12,237 nt of DNA from Gammaproteobacteria bacterium (GCA_028821035.1 JAPPHP010000336.1:1-12237); one strand, 5' to 3'; shown: positions 1-7,959, counted from the stretch's first letter. The notes: a model not told the origin generated them from the letters alone. Numbers and translations are program-made.

Positions 1-1
1 T

Positions 2-916
2 AAGCTGGCAGTAGAGTTCCCGAGCGTCGCCTACCGGGAAGGCGGCGAAGGTGTCGTCCGGCTCGCGCAAGGCATAGAAGAGATCGGCTACGACCAGCTC
101 GACATGTTCGACCACGTCATCATGGGGTTTCCGACCGAGACGCGGGAAGCCCTGATCTATCCGCCGCAGATGCCGATCATGGAGGCTCTGATGACGCTGA
201 GCTTCGTGGCGTCGGCCACGTCGCGCATCGGGCTCGGCACCGAGGTGCTCGTGCTGCCGCAACGCCAGCCGGTGCTCGTGGCGAAGCAGGTCGCGACCCT
301 CGACACCCTCTCGGGCGGGCGCGTGCGGCTCGGTGTCGGGGTCGGCTGGCAGGAGTCCGAGTACGACGCCCTCGAGGAACCCTTCCACAACCGCGGACGC
401 CGCATGGACGAGGCCATCGCGGTGCTGCGCGCCTACTGGGGCGACGCGCAGGTCGACTACGCGGGCGAACACTACTCCTCCACCGCCATGGCGATGGAAC
501 CGAAGCCGCCCCAAGGTAGCGCGCTGCCCATCTGGATCGGCGGCGGCGCCGAACGCGCGCTGCGGCGCGTGGGCGAACTCGGCGACGGCTGGCTCGCCAA
601 CACGATCGCCGAGCCGGCCGTGGCGCAACGCTGTCGCGACAAGATCAGCCGGTACGCCGAGGCCGCGGGGCGCGATCCGGGGTCGATCGGCTATCAGCAG
701 ATGCTGGCGCCGCCGCCCAGGGACGCGGCCGGCAAGACGTTCTACGCGGACCCGGACCAGGTCGTCCGCCGCGCGGTCGAGGTCGCCGACATGGGATTCG
801 AGTGGGGCGCCCTTAACGCCACCGCGATCTTCCAGGCCGGGGCCCGCAGCGTCGATGCCATGCTGGAAGTGCTCGCGACGCTGCACGAGGCGATCCGCGG
901 CGCAGTGGGGCCGTGA
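2..916 (+). CDS. LLM-class F420-dependent oxidoreductase (5' end outside window)
   Basis: A luciferase-like (TIM-barrel) monooxygenase-fold oxidoreductase, probably of the F420-using TIGR03619-like group. The frame is open to the left edge. Before the first internal ATG at 104 it already reads family-like sequence (KLAVEFPSVAY, then GIEEIGYDQLDMFDHV), so the ATG at 104 is not the true start and about 304 residues are visible. The key signature is the stretch from LGTEVLVLPQRQPVLVAKQ to TLDTLSGGRVRLGVGVGW, followed later by IWIGGGAERALRRVGELGDGW, both typical of this superfamily. It probably carries out a hydride-transfer redox reaction in the cytoplasm. The substrate cannot be told. Only the first few residues should be missing. 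It ends 9 bp from the convergent DUF3667 gene, with no room for a separate terminator. Family confidence is high; the F420-versus-FMN choice is inference. Confidence 0.9.
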   Translation, partial: KLAVEFPSVAYREGGEGVVRLAQGIEEIGYDQLDMFDHVIMGFPTETREALIYPPQMPIMEALMTLSFVASATSRIGLGTEVLVLPQRQPVLVAKQVATLDTLSGGRVRLGVGVGWQESEYDALEEPFHNRGRRMDEAIAVLRAYWGDAQVDYAGEHYSSTAMAMEPKPPQGSALPIWIGGGAERALRRVGELGDGWLANTIAEPAVAQRCRDKISRYAEAAGRDPGSIGYQQMLAPPPRDAAGKTFYADPDQVVRRAVEVADMGFEWGALNATAIFQAGARSVDAMLEVLATLHEAIRGAVGP

Positions 917-925
917 CGCCGCCGC

Positions 926-1885
926 TCAGAGCGAATAGAGCGTGACGAACATCGCGAGCAGGAGTCCGGGCACCAGCAGGATCCCGTAAGCCAGCAGGGA
1001 CAGGAGCCACTTGAGCCCCGTCCGCACGATGCCGTCCCCGTAGTACCGCTTCAGCGCCAGGAAGTAGTAGACGAGCAGCACGAGGGACAGGAAATCGCCG
1101 CCGGGGACCAGCATCCGGACGGTGAACACGGCGAACGCGACGGTGTGCACGTGCACCGCGAACACCAGGTGCTCGACGTAGTAACGCCGCTTGCGCAGAT
1201 AGAAGAGCGCCAGCAGTCCGGCATAGGCAGGCAGCGTCACGAACATCGCGACCGGCAGGTTGTCCACCAGCCGGTCGGCGGCCACGAGCGGCTGGTGCAG
1301 TACGTCCAGGAGTTGCCCGGCCAGGAAGCGGCCGAAGCGGTCCAGCTCGACCTCGGCGCCCGTTCCCGAGACGGCCTTGGCCGCCTCGTACACCAGGATC
1401 TTCACGAAGGGCCGTCCGGGATAGGCCAGTATCTCGTCGACCTTGCGCCCGTCTTCCTCGCTCAGCAGCGACTTCAGCCGCTCGACGTCCGCGCCCTCGC
1501 TCGCCCGGTCCAGCTCGACCTCCGCCTCGGGCCACTGCTCCGTGGGCGGGCTCAGATCCGCCGTCATCGACAGCACGAAGAAGAACGCCAGGCTGACGAA
1601 CAGGTAGAACCGGACCGGTGACGAGTAGCTCGCCCGGCGGTTGCGCGAGAACTCGGCCGACAGCTCGCCCGGACGGAGGATCATGGTCCGCAGCGTGCGC
1701 AGGAAGCGGGAGTCGAGTTCGAAGGTCTCCTTGACGAACTCGCCCACCATGAGAGGCAGGGACCGCACGTAGTCCCGGTCATTCTGGCCGCAGGCGGCGC
1801 AGAACGGACCCGAGCGTTCTGCCCCGCAATTCGGGCAGGCGGTCACCACCCGCCGGTCGACGTCCTTATCCGGCGTCCTCCGCAT
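926..1885 (-). CDS. DUF3667-type zinc-ribbon membrane protein
   Basis: A protein of about 319 residues and unknown function. The N-terminal zinc ribbon has CPNC at residues 17-20 and CAAC at 29-32, followed by GQ. Then come a soluble stretch (SLPLMVGEFVKETFELDSRF, and further on TMILRPGE) and hydrophobic segments near 91-108, 210-230, 238-260, 265-280 and 291-315. The YYVEHLVFAVHVHTVAF element and the CxxC-RDY-tl/RPGe-F layout match DUF3667 as I know it. A longer frame runs to ATG 1972. I chose ATG 1885 because AGGAG (1900-1896) sits 10 bases before it and the extra N-terminal residues look like a shadow of the upstream gene. The start overlaps the end of the PQQ dehydrogenase gene by 20 bp, so translation is probably coupled. 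A link to the dehydrogenase is inferred from this overlap only. Confidence 0.85.
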   Translation of the reverse strand: MRRTPDKDVDRRVVTACPNCGAERSGPFCAACGQNDRDYVRSLPLMVGEFVKETFELDSRFLRTLRTMILRPGELSAEFSRNRRASYSSPVRFYLFVSLAFFFVLSMTADLSPPTEQWPEAEVELDRASEGADVERLKSLLSEEDGRKVDEILAYPGRPFVKILVYEAAKAVSGTGAEVELDRFGRFLAGQLLDVLHQPLVAADRLVDNLPVAMFVTLPAYAGLLALFYLRKRRYYVEHLVFAVHVHTVAFAVFTVRMLVPGGDFLSLVLLVYYFLALKRYYGDGIVRTGLKWLLSLLAYGILLVPGLLLAMFVTLYSL

Positions 1886-4076
1886 CCCCGGCGAGCTCCT
1901 GTTCCCGGTCCCGGTTTGCCCGCGAAATGACGTACTGCTGGATGCGCGCGGTGTCCTCGACGTCAAGCACATCCGCGAAGGAAGCCATGCCGTTGTCGTT
2001 CAGCGTGCCGCCGAGCACGATCGCCTCGAACGTGGCGTGGATTTCCGGGGTCATGAACCGCAGGTCGGGGATTCCGCCAGAGGACAGCACCCCGATGCCG
2101 TGACACGGCGAGCAGAGTTCGTGGTAGAGGATGTCGCCGCGGTCGAGATCGTCCGCCGAGGCGGTGAGCGGCGGCTGTTCCTTGATCGTCGTATCGCGTT
2201 CGGGCGGCATGGGCAGTTCGGCATCGCCCCCGAGGGCGTACACCACGACGCGGGCATGGCTGCCGTAGGTATAGGTCGCGGCCCCGGTCGTGTTGATCGA
2301 GCCGGCGCCCGTCATCGTGGCGACATACTGCGTACCGTCCACCTCGTAGGTGATGGTCGGCCCGACGATGGACGTCCAGGTGTCCGCCTGCCAGAGCAGG
2401 CTGCCGTCGTCGGTGCTGCGCGCCGAGACCTTGCCCATGGCGTCGCCCTGGAAGAGGAGGCCGGCGGCGGTCGCAACCACGCCGCCGTTCCAGGGGTGTT
2501 CCTGGCGGACGGCCCAGACGGTATCGCCGCTCAGCGGGTCGAAGGCCACCGTGTAACCCTCGGGTAGCGGCGGCTCGTCCCAGGCCTCGATGAGCTGGTT
2601 GATCCGGCCGTACTCGATGCCGACGTTGATCATGCCTTCGCGGCGCTTGTACACGCCCGTCTTCTCGTACTCTTCGGGCATCGCGAACAGGAACGGGGTG
2701 TCGTGGGTCGTCAGGTACATGACGCCGCGCTCGCCGTCCCATGACATCGCCTGCCAGTTGTGTGCGCCCAACGCTCCCGGGTGGATCCACTGCGGGTTCT
2801 CGTCGTAGGCGACGTCGGTGTTCTCCACCGGGCGTCCGGTGTCGAGGTCCACGTGGGTCGCCCAGGTGACCGTCCCGTAAGGGTGCGCCCGCAGCAGCGT
2901 CCCGTCGCTGCGGTCGATGACGTAGAAGAAACCGTTCTTCGGCGCCTGCATGAGGACCTTGCGCATGACGCCGTCCACCTCGAGGTCGGCCAGCGTCATG
3001 TCCTGCACGGCCGTGTAGTCCCAGTTGTCGCCCGGGGTGGTCTGGTAGTACCACTTCATGACGCCCGTGTCGGCGTCGACGGCGACGATCGCCGCCAGGA
3101 ACAGGTTGTCTCCGCCGCCCGGCGAGCGGATCACCCGCGTCCAGGGGGACCCGTTGCCAACGCCGAGATAGACCGTGTGGAAGTCGGGGTCGTAGACGAT
3201 GGAGTTCCAGACGGTCCCGCCGCCGCCGATATCCCACCACTCCCCGCCCTTCCAGGTCTCGGCGGCCATCTCCATCTCGGGATGCTCGAACGGCAGCGAC
3301 GGGTCGCCCGGCACGGTGAAGAAGCGCCACGCCTGTTCGCCGGTGTCGGCGTCGTAGGCCGTCACGTAGCCGCGCACGCCGAACTCCGCCCCGCCGTTAC
3401 CGATGAAGACCTTGCCGGCTGCGGCTCGCGGTGCGCCGGTGATGGTGTAGTTGCGCGTGTGGTCGATGACGGTGTCGACCTCCCACACCGGCGTCCCCGT
3501 CGCCGCGTCCAGGGCGATGAGACGTCCGTCGAGGGTCGCAACATAAACGCGTCCGCGGTAGACGGCGAGCCCCCGGCTGATCACGCCGCAGCAGGCGCGG
3601 CGGGCCGTCTCTCCGGGGACCTCGGGATCGTAGGACCACAGCTCCTCGCCCGTCGCGGCATCGAGGGCGTAGGTGATGTTCCACGGCAGGATCGCGTACA
3701 TCACGCCGTCGACCACCAGCGGCGTCGACTCCACGGGATGGAGCGTGCCGAAGTCCTTGTACCAGACGAGGCCGAGGTCTCCGGCGTTCTCCCGGTTGAC
3801 CTGCGTCAGCGGGGAGAAGCGCTGCTCCTCGTAGGTGCGGCCGTACGTGAGCCAGGCGCCCGGCTCGTCCGTCCCGACCCGCGCGACCCGGGCCTCGTCG
3901 ACCATGCCGGCCGTCGGCGCGGGAGGCGCGGCAGGTACCGCCGCGTCCGGCCGCACCTCTTCCGGCGGGGCTTCCTGTCGACCGAACAGCACCAAAAGCA
4001 CCGCCAGGGCCACGACAGCCACCACCGCGACCATCCCGCTTCTCGACACACCCGCCTGGCCAGTCCGTACGTGCAT
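1866..4076 (-). CDS. PQQ-dependent dehydrogenase with C-terminal cytochrome c (quinohaemoprotein)
   Basis: A 736-residue quinoprotein of the alcohol/glucose dehydrogenase family that oxidises an alcohol or sugar-type substrate outside the cytoplasm. Residues 15-31 form one hydrophobic segment, either an uncleaved anchor or a signal peptide, and a Pro/Ala-rich linker follows. The eight-bladed PQQ propeller spans about 75-615. It shows the vicinal disulfide Cys162-Cys163, metal-site Glu231 (AEFGVRG), Asn308 (GNGSPW), presumed catalytic Asp353 (DNWDYT) and Lys380 (PKNGFFYVIDR). A class I haem domain follows, with CSPCH at 655-659 and probable axial Met697 (NGMASF), so electrons likely leave through its own haem. 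Position 355, two after the catalytic Asp, is Thr rather than the Asp of lanthanide-type enzymes, pointing to calcium. GGGGAGGGAG four bases before ATG 4076 supports the start. No PQQ biosynthesis gene is in view. The substrate is unknown. Confidence 0.94.
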   Translation of the reverse strand: MHVRTGQAGVSRSGMVAVVAVVALAVLLVLFGRQEAPPEEVRPDAAVPAAPPAPTAGMVDEARVARVGTDEPGAWLTYGRTYEEQRFSPLTQVNRENAGDLGLVWYKDFGTLHPVESTPLVVDGVMYAILPWNITYALDAATGEELWSYDPEVPGETARRACCGVISRGLAVYRGRVYVATLDGRLIALDAATGTPVWEVDTVIDHTRNYTITGAPRAAAGKVFIGNGGAEFGVRGYVTAYDADTGEQAWRFFTVPGDPSLPFEHPEMEMAAETWKGGEWWDIGGGGTVWNSIVYDPDFHTVYLGVGNGSPWTRVIRSPGGGDNLFLAAIVAVDADTGVMKWYYQTTPGDNWDYTAVQDMTLADLEVDGVMRKVLMQAPKNGFFYVIDRSDGTLLRAHPYGTVTWATHVDLDTGRPVENTDVAYDENPQWIHPGALGAHNWQAMSWDGERGVMYLTTHDTPFLFAMPEEYEKTGVYKRREGMINVGIEYGRINQLIEAWDEPPLPEGYTVAFDPLSGDTVWAVRQEHPWNGGVVATAAGLLFQGDAMGKVSARSTDDGSLLWQADTWTSIVGPTITYEVDGTQYVATMTGAGSINTTGAATYTYGSHARVVVYALGGDAELPMPPERDTTIKEQPPLTASADDLDRGDILYHELCSPCHGIGVLSSGGIPDLRFMTPEIHATFEAIVLGGTLNDNGMASFADVLDVEDTARIQQYVISRANRDREQELAGDAEDAG
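1896..1900 (-). promoter_or_regulatory. Ribosome binding site deciding the DUF3667 start
   Basis: AGGAG on the minus strand lies inside the end of the PQQ dehydrogenase gene, 10 bases before the ATG at 1885. It supports that start over the upstream ATG at 1972. A GTG at 1849, preceded by AAGGA at a longer spacing of 13 bases, is a weaker alternative that would still keep the whole zinc ribbon. Confidence 0.5.
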
Positions 4077-4159
4077 GGTTCTCCCTCCCCCCGGGCCTCC
4101 TTCCGAAACATACCATCAGCCGGGGCGGTTAAGCTTGTCGCCCGGGAGGTCTCGCGCAT
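4077..4159. promoter_or_regulatory. Divergent promoter region between PQQ dehydrogenase and GPH symporter
   Basis: These 83 bases separate two divergently read genes and must hold at least one promoter. On the minus strand TTAACC and TATGTT are the nearest look-alikes to -35 and -10 boxes, but only about 14 bases separate them, so no promoter is called firmly. Ribosome binding sites lie at both ends: GGGGAGGGAG (4090-4081, minus) and GGGAGG (4144-4149, plus). I see no clear operator palindrome. Confidence 0.4.
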
Positions 4160-5605
4160 ATGGCGGTACCGGGCAAACTGCGATTCGACGTCAAGCTCGC
4201 CTTCGGCGTGGGGCAGCTCGGCGAAGGGCTGAAGAACGGCGCCTTCGGCATCTTCCTGCTGTTCTATTACAACCAGGTCCTCGGCATGCCCGGCACGCTG
4301 GCCGGACTCGCCGTCGGGACCGCGGTGGTCGTGGACGCCTTCACCGACCCGCTCGCCGGGTCCCTGTCGGACCACTGGCGTTCTCGGCTCGGCCGCCGCC
4401 ATCCGTTCATGTACGCGTCCATCCTGCCGCTGGCCGTCTCGTTCTTCTTCCTGTTCAACCCCCCGGTGACCGGCGACTGGGCGCTGTTCGCGTGGCTCGT
4501 CGTCTTCGCCAACCTCACGCGCACCTCGATGTCGCTCTACTACGTTCCCCACAACGCCCTCGGGGCAGAAATGACGGAGGACTTCGACGAACGCACCGAG
4601 CTCGTAGGACACCGGACCTTCTTCGGCTACTTCGGTCATCTGCTCGCGGTCGCCATCGGCATGGGCGTCTTCTTCGCGTCCACTCCGGAGTTCGACAACG
4701 GACAGCTCAACGCGCAGGCCTACCCGCCTTTCGCAGCCACCCTCGCCGTGCTCATGGCCGTCGTGATCTTCTGGTCGGCACGGGGTACCCGGAGCGTGAT
4801 CCCGTACCTTCCCACCGTCACGCACAGGGTGAGTTTCCGCCCGGGCGCGGTCGTGCGCCGCGTCTTCACCGACGTCGCCACGGCCATGGGCTGCGGCTCC
4901 TTCCGCTGGCTCTTCGCGGGCATCCTGATCGTGTTCGTGATGGTGGGCGTGGACGGTGCGCTCAACATCTACATCTACACCTACTTCTGGGAGCTGAGCC
5001 GAGGCGAGATCATCCTGGTCGTCGCGGGCTACCCGATCGGCGTGATGCTCGGCGCCACGCTGTCCGCGCGCATCTTCGCCCGCTGGGGCAAGCGCGCCGG
5101 GATCATGTTCGGTGCGGGCTCCTGGGCCTTCTGGCAGATCCTGCCGGTTGCACTCCGCCTGGCGGGCTGGTTTCCGGAGAACGCCGATCCGCTGCTGGTG
5201 CCGCTCCTGGTCGCGATCCGCGTGATCCAGGGCAGCTGCACCGTGCAGGCTCCGGTCGCCCTGGGGTCGATGGTCGCCGATACCGTGGACGAACACGAAC
5301 TCGACACGGGCCGCCGCCAGGAGGGCGTGTTCTTCGCCGCCAGTTCGTTCTCCCAGAAGGCAGCTTCGGGCATGGGCAACATCGTCGCCGGGTTCGCGCT
5401 GGACCTCATCGACTGGCCCCGCGGCACGCACGTCCGCACGGCCGCGGACGTCCCGCCCGATACGCTGATCGACCTGGGGCTCGTCTACGGCCCGTACGTG
5501 GCCGGTTTCGCCGTGGTGTCGCTGTGGTGCTTCACGCACTACCGGCTCACGCGCGAACGGCACGAGGAGATCCTCGCCGAACTCGCCTTGCGGCGCGCCG
5601 CGTAG
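4160..5605 (+). CDS. MFS transporter of the GPH (glycoside-pentoside-hexuronide:cation symporter) family
   Basis: A 481-residue inner-membrane protein of about 12 helices, the normal size for the MelB-like GPH family, which takes up sugars or glycosides with Na+ or H+. The N-terminal signature is clear: GQLGEGLKNGAFGIFLLFYYNQVLG, then VVDAFTDPLAGSLSDHW at residues 58-74 and SRLGRRHPFM. Asp59 and Asp63 match the two cation-site aspartates of MelB helix II (family knowledge). The late VADTVDEHELDTGRRQEGVFF and SFSQKAASGMGN segments also fit. GGGAGG lies 10 bases before ATG 4160. The gene is divergent from the PQQ dehydrogenase and ends 15 bp from the convergent ZIP gene. The substrate is not readable from sequence; a glycoside, pentose, hexuronide or sulfonated sugar is possible. 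Confidence 0.92.
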   Translation: MAVPGKLRFDVKLAFGVGQLGEGLKNGAFGIFLLFYYNQVLGMPGTLAGLAVGTAVVVDAFTDPLAGSLSDHWRSRLGRRHPFMYASILPLAVSFFFLFNPPVTGDWALFAWLVVFANLTRTSMSLYYVPHNALGAEMTEDFDERTELVGHRTFFGYFGHLLAVAIGMGVFFASTPEFDNGQLNAQAYPPFAATLAVLMAVVIFWSARGTRSVIPYLPTVTHRVSFRPGAVVRRVFTDVATAMGCGSFRWLFAGILIVFVMVGVDGALNIYIYTYFWELSRGEIILVVAGYPIGVMLGATLSARIFARWGKRAGIMFGAGSWAFWQILPVALRLAGWFPENADPLLVPLLVAIRVIQGSCTVQAPVALGSMVADTVDEHELDTGRRQEGVFFAASSFSQKAASGMGNIVAGFALDLIDWPRGTHVRTAADVPPDTLIDLGLVYGPYVAGFAVVSLWCFTHYRLTRERHEEILAELALRRAA

Positions 5606-5620
5606 ACGCCGGCGGGCCGC

Positions 5621-6467
5621 TCAGCCCTCGAGGCTCGACTCGAGCTGATACAGGCCGTACGCCAGGCCGATGCCGACCAGGAACGCGCCGATGAGCTTGC
5701 CGCGGTCGTGGCTGTGGAAGTGTATCTCCGGCATGAGGTCGGACAGCGAGATGCACAGGAACGCCCCGGCAGCGAACGCAAGGGCCCGACCGACGACGGC
5801 TTCCTGCGAGGAGCCGAGCAACTGCACGCCCGAGAACGCCGCGATGGCGGTCAGCGGCACCACCAGCGCGAACCCGACGTTGGCCACGGTCCGCGCCCTC
5901 GGACCGTGCCCCGCCACCCGCATCATGCCCACGATCGAATAGGCGTCCAGGGGCTTGTGCGCCATGATGGCGAGGAACACGCCGAGCCACGCCAGGGGCG
6001 CTGCGCCATGATAGGCGGCATCGGTGCGAACGCTGGCGCCCAGCGCAACGCCCGCAACCAGCGCATGTATGACGAGGCCGACGCCGATCCCGAGCAGACC
6101 GCCCGAGTGTATCGGGCGCGACTGCATCGGGGACGCCTGCGCGGCAGCGCCGTAGAGTTCCGTGGCTTCGCCGCTGAGGTCGTGCCGGTGAAAGTGGAAG
6201 ACGTGCAGGAGAAACACCATCAGGACCACCCCGAACACCAGCCACAGCGCCGCGGTGTGTACGGCGTCCGGGCCCAAAAGTGCAGGAGGCTGTGCGGGAA
6301 CAGGTGGTACATGGCGATGCCGAGGATGAACCCCGACACCAGGCTCATCACCACCTGGTGCGCGTATGCGTCATGGTGCCGAGCCCGGACAGGCGGCCGC
6401 CGACGATCGACACCACGAAGATGGCCGCCGCGTAGCAGCACAGCAGCAGGAAGAAACTCCACTCCAC
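5621..6467 (-). pseudogene. ZIP-family metal transporter, reading frame broken twice
   Basis: Three minus-strand segments in successive frames join into one ZIP-family protein of about 282 residues that imports divalent metal such as zinc. Segment A starts at GTG 6467 (VEWSFFLLLCC, ending GTMTHTR). Segment B spans about 6360-6277 (HQVVMSLVSGFILGIAMYHL, then FPHSLLHF). Segment C spans 6277-5621 (GPDAVHTAALWLVFG to YQLESSLEG). ZIP marks are the His-rich loop HVFHFHRHD, the helix IHALVAGVALGAS and helix MAHKPLDAYSIV, the last with Asp where Glu is usual. Each junction is repaired by one extra base, one near 6360 and one in the T run at 6276-6279 (AAAA on the plus strand), so two single-base losses are the simplest cause. 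Segment C alone (218 residues from TTG 6277) lacks the first helices. An in-frame TGA at 6479-6477 rules out an earlier start for segment A. Either a real pseudogene or assembly error. Confidence 0.85.
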
Positions 6468-6526
6468 GGCGCGTTCTCAAATCCCGGCGAACAAACCGCC
6501 ATGATGCCGGAAAAGCGGCGCACGCG

Positions 6527-6555
6527 TTGACCGGAGACACGCGGCCTCGCAGACT
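6527..6555 (+). promoter_or_regulatory. Possible promoter for the 6612-7955 gene pair
   Basis: TTGACC (6527-6532) and CAGACT (6550-6555) are separated by 17 bases. The first box matches the sigma-70 -35 consensus well. The second matches -10 poorly, at three of six positions. It lies 56 bases before the ATG at 6612, in the 144-bp divergent region next to the ZIP gene. The call is weak; nothing else in that gap stands out. Confidence 0.3.
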
Positions 6556-6611
6556 ACGCAGCACGCCAGTCGCGCAAGCAACAGGCAAGGCAACAGAAGA
6601 GGGGCCCGCGC

Positions 6612-7124
6612 ATGATCGTCGTCCGCATACTCTCCGTCCTGATCGGCGTCGTGATCCTCGTCGTCGGCGTCTACCTCATCGGCATGCGGTTCGCCGACGG
6701 TCCGAACGCCCTCGCCGCCGGCGGCCCGCTCGTGTCGGGCGAACTGGTCGCCGAGGAACCGGACTGGTCCTTCGCCCGCGACGTTGCGGAGATCGAGCTG
6801 CAGCTCCTGACCCCGCCGCGGTCGCGTACGGTGTGGGTCGCCGAGCACGAAGGGGCGCTGTACGTCCCGTGCGGCTACATGAACTCCTGGTGGGGACGCC
6901 TCTGGAAGCAGTGGCCCGTCGAGGCCCGGGAAGATCCCCGCGCCGTCGTGCGCATCGAGGGCAAGCGCTACGAGCGCACGCTGATTCCGGTGACGGCCGC
7001 CGACCCGGCGGCGGGGCCCGTCCTCGCCGAACTCGGCCGCAAGTATGGCTTCCCGGCCCCGCCACCCGAGATGGCGCTGTCCTCGGAAGCGCTCTTGCTG
7101 TTCAGGCTTGCGCCCAGGGCCTGA
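6612..7124 (+). CDS. Membrane-anchored protein of unknown function, possibly split-barrel-like
   Basis: 170 residues. One hydrophobic helix at about 3-25 (VVRILSVLIGVVILVVGVYL) is followed by a soluble domain expected on the periplasmic side. The core reads ELQLLTPPRSRTVWVAEHEG, then ALYVPCGYMN, EDPRAVVRIEGKRYERTLIPV and a short helix VLAELGRKYG. The order of strand, 'ALYV' strand, DP-x-V-x-I-EGKRYER and closing helix recalls flavin- or F420-binding split-barrel proteins (pyridoxamine-phosphate-oxidase-like). That is only resemblance and no cofactor residue can be named. GAGGGG lies about 8 bases before ATG 6612. The ThuA-like gene starts 33 bp downstream with its own strong ribosome site, so the two are probably cotranscribed. 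I do not recognise a specific named family. The gene itself looks real because codon-position GC bias and domain-like composition hold throughout. Confidence 0.8.
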   Translation: MIVVRILSVLIGVVILVVGVYLIGMRFADGPNALAAGGPLVSGELVAEEPDWSFARDVAEIELQLLTPPRSRTVWVAEHEGALYVPCGYMNSWWGRLWKQWPVEAREDPRAVVRIEGKRYERTLIPVTAADPAAGPVLAELGRKYGFPAPPPEMALSSEALLLFRLAPRA

Positions 7125-7157
7125 CTTCAAATCGACCCGATCGGAGGGAGACTCACC

Positions 7158-7955
7158 ATGAGTTCACGCACCCATCTCATCGTCGGCGGCTTCCCGCCCG
7201 GCGCGAGCGCCGGACACGACATGGACTACGCGCGCCTGTCGCTGCTCGGGCTGCTGGCCGAACAGGACATGACCACCACGGTCGCCAACGACTTCACGGA
7301 CCTCGACCGGTGGCTCGACGGCGCCGGCCTCCTGCTGACCTACGTGGCCGGGCCCGTTCCGAGCGGGGCGCAGCTCGAAACGCTGAACGCGTGGCTCGAG
7401 GCGGGCGGACGCTGGTTCGGCCTGCACGGCACGAGCGGGGGCCGCGCGGCCCGGATCGAGGGCACGCGCCAGCGCCGCATGGTCAGGGAAGGCCACCACG
7501 AGACCCTGGGGTGCTTCTTCCTCAACCATCCCCCGGTGTCCCGGTTCGAGGTGCAGGTGACGAACGGCCATCCGCTGACGAAGGACCTGCCGCCGACGTT
7601 CGAGACCGTGGACGAGCTCTACCTCGTGGAGCCGATCGGGGAGAGCCGCGTGCTCCTGACCACGGAACTCTCGGAAGATCCGTCCCCGCCCGGGTTCGGC
7701 TTCCGCTACGACGCCGACACGTCGCTGTTGCCGGACGGCAAGACGCGGGTGCTCGGCTTCGTCAAGGACGTTGGCAAGGGTGCGGTGGCCTACGTCGCCC
7801 TGGGCCACACGCACGCCCGGCGTTCGAACTCCCAGCCCTTCGTGGACGAGTCCGTCGCGGCGGACGGCGTGACGCCGCCCACGTTCCGCGGAAGCTGGGA
7901 GACCGACGAGTTCCCGACGCTGATCAAGAACGCGATCGCCTGGGGCGCCGCGTAG
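7158..7955 (+). CDS. ThuA-domain protein (class I glutamine-amidotransferase-like fold)
   Basis: 265 residues, matching the usual size of a ThuA-like protein. ThuA proteins have a flavodoxin-like amidotransferase fold and are tied to trehalose or other carbohydrate breakdown, though their reaction is not established. Visible marks are LIVGGFPPGASAGHDMDYA at the N-terminus, the D-G-A-G-L-L-L-T-Y strand at 54-62, LEAGGRWFGLHG (80-91) ending in the family's GLHG turn, FFLNHPP (120-126), NGHPLTKDLP, DELYLVEP and the closing GAVAYVALGHTHA. The turn has Gly where true amidotransferases carry the nucleophilic Cys, as usual in ThuA. GGAGGGAG about 7 bases before ATG 7158 sets the start. No signal peptide is evident, so it is probably cytoplasmic. 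It ends 4 bp from the convergent aldo/keto reductase gene. Confidence 0.9.
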   Translation: MSSRTHLIVGGFPPGASAGHDMDYARLSLLGLLAEQDMTTTVANDFTDLDRWLDGAGLLLTYVAGPVPSGAQLETLNAWLEAGGRWFGLHGTSGGRAARIEGTRQRRMVREGHHETLGCFFLNHPPVSRFEVQVTNGHPLTKDLPPTFETVDELYLVEPIGESRVLLTTELSEDPSPPGFGFRYDADTSLLPDGKTRVLGFVKDVGKGAVAYVALGHTHARRSNSQPFVDESVAADGVTPPTFRGSWETDEFPTLIKNAIAWGAA

Positions 7956-7959
7956 CGGG

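Noticed and set aside
104..916. ATG 104 as the true start of the F420-type oxidoreductase
   Set aside because: The same frame upstream, to the window edge, encodes family-like sequence ending EEIGYDQLDMFDHV, so the gene begins outside the window.
3806..5694. Two long open frames (585 codons minus, 619 codons plus) overlapping the PQQ dehydrogenase start and the GPH symporter
   Set aside because: Both are compositionally biased shadows of well-supported genes. Their translations are dominated by Arg, Gly, Glu or His runs without motifs.
6275..6280. Programmed -1 frameshifting in the ZIP gene at the TTTTG run
   Set aside because: The site is not a full X-XXY-YYZ heptamer, no strong downstream structure is evident, and a second unrelated break lies about 85 bases upstream. 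Base loss is simpler.
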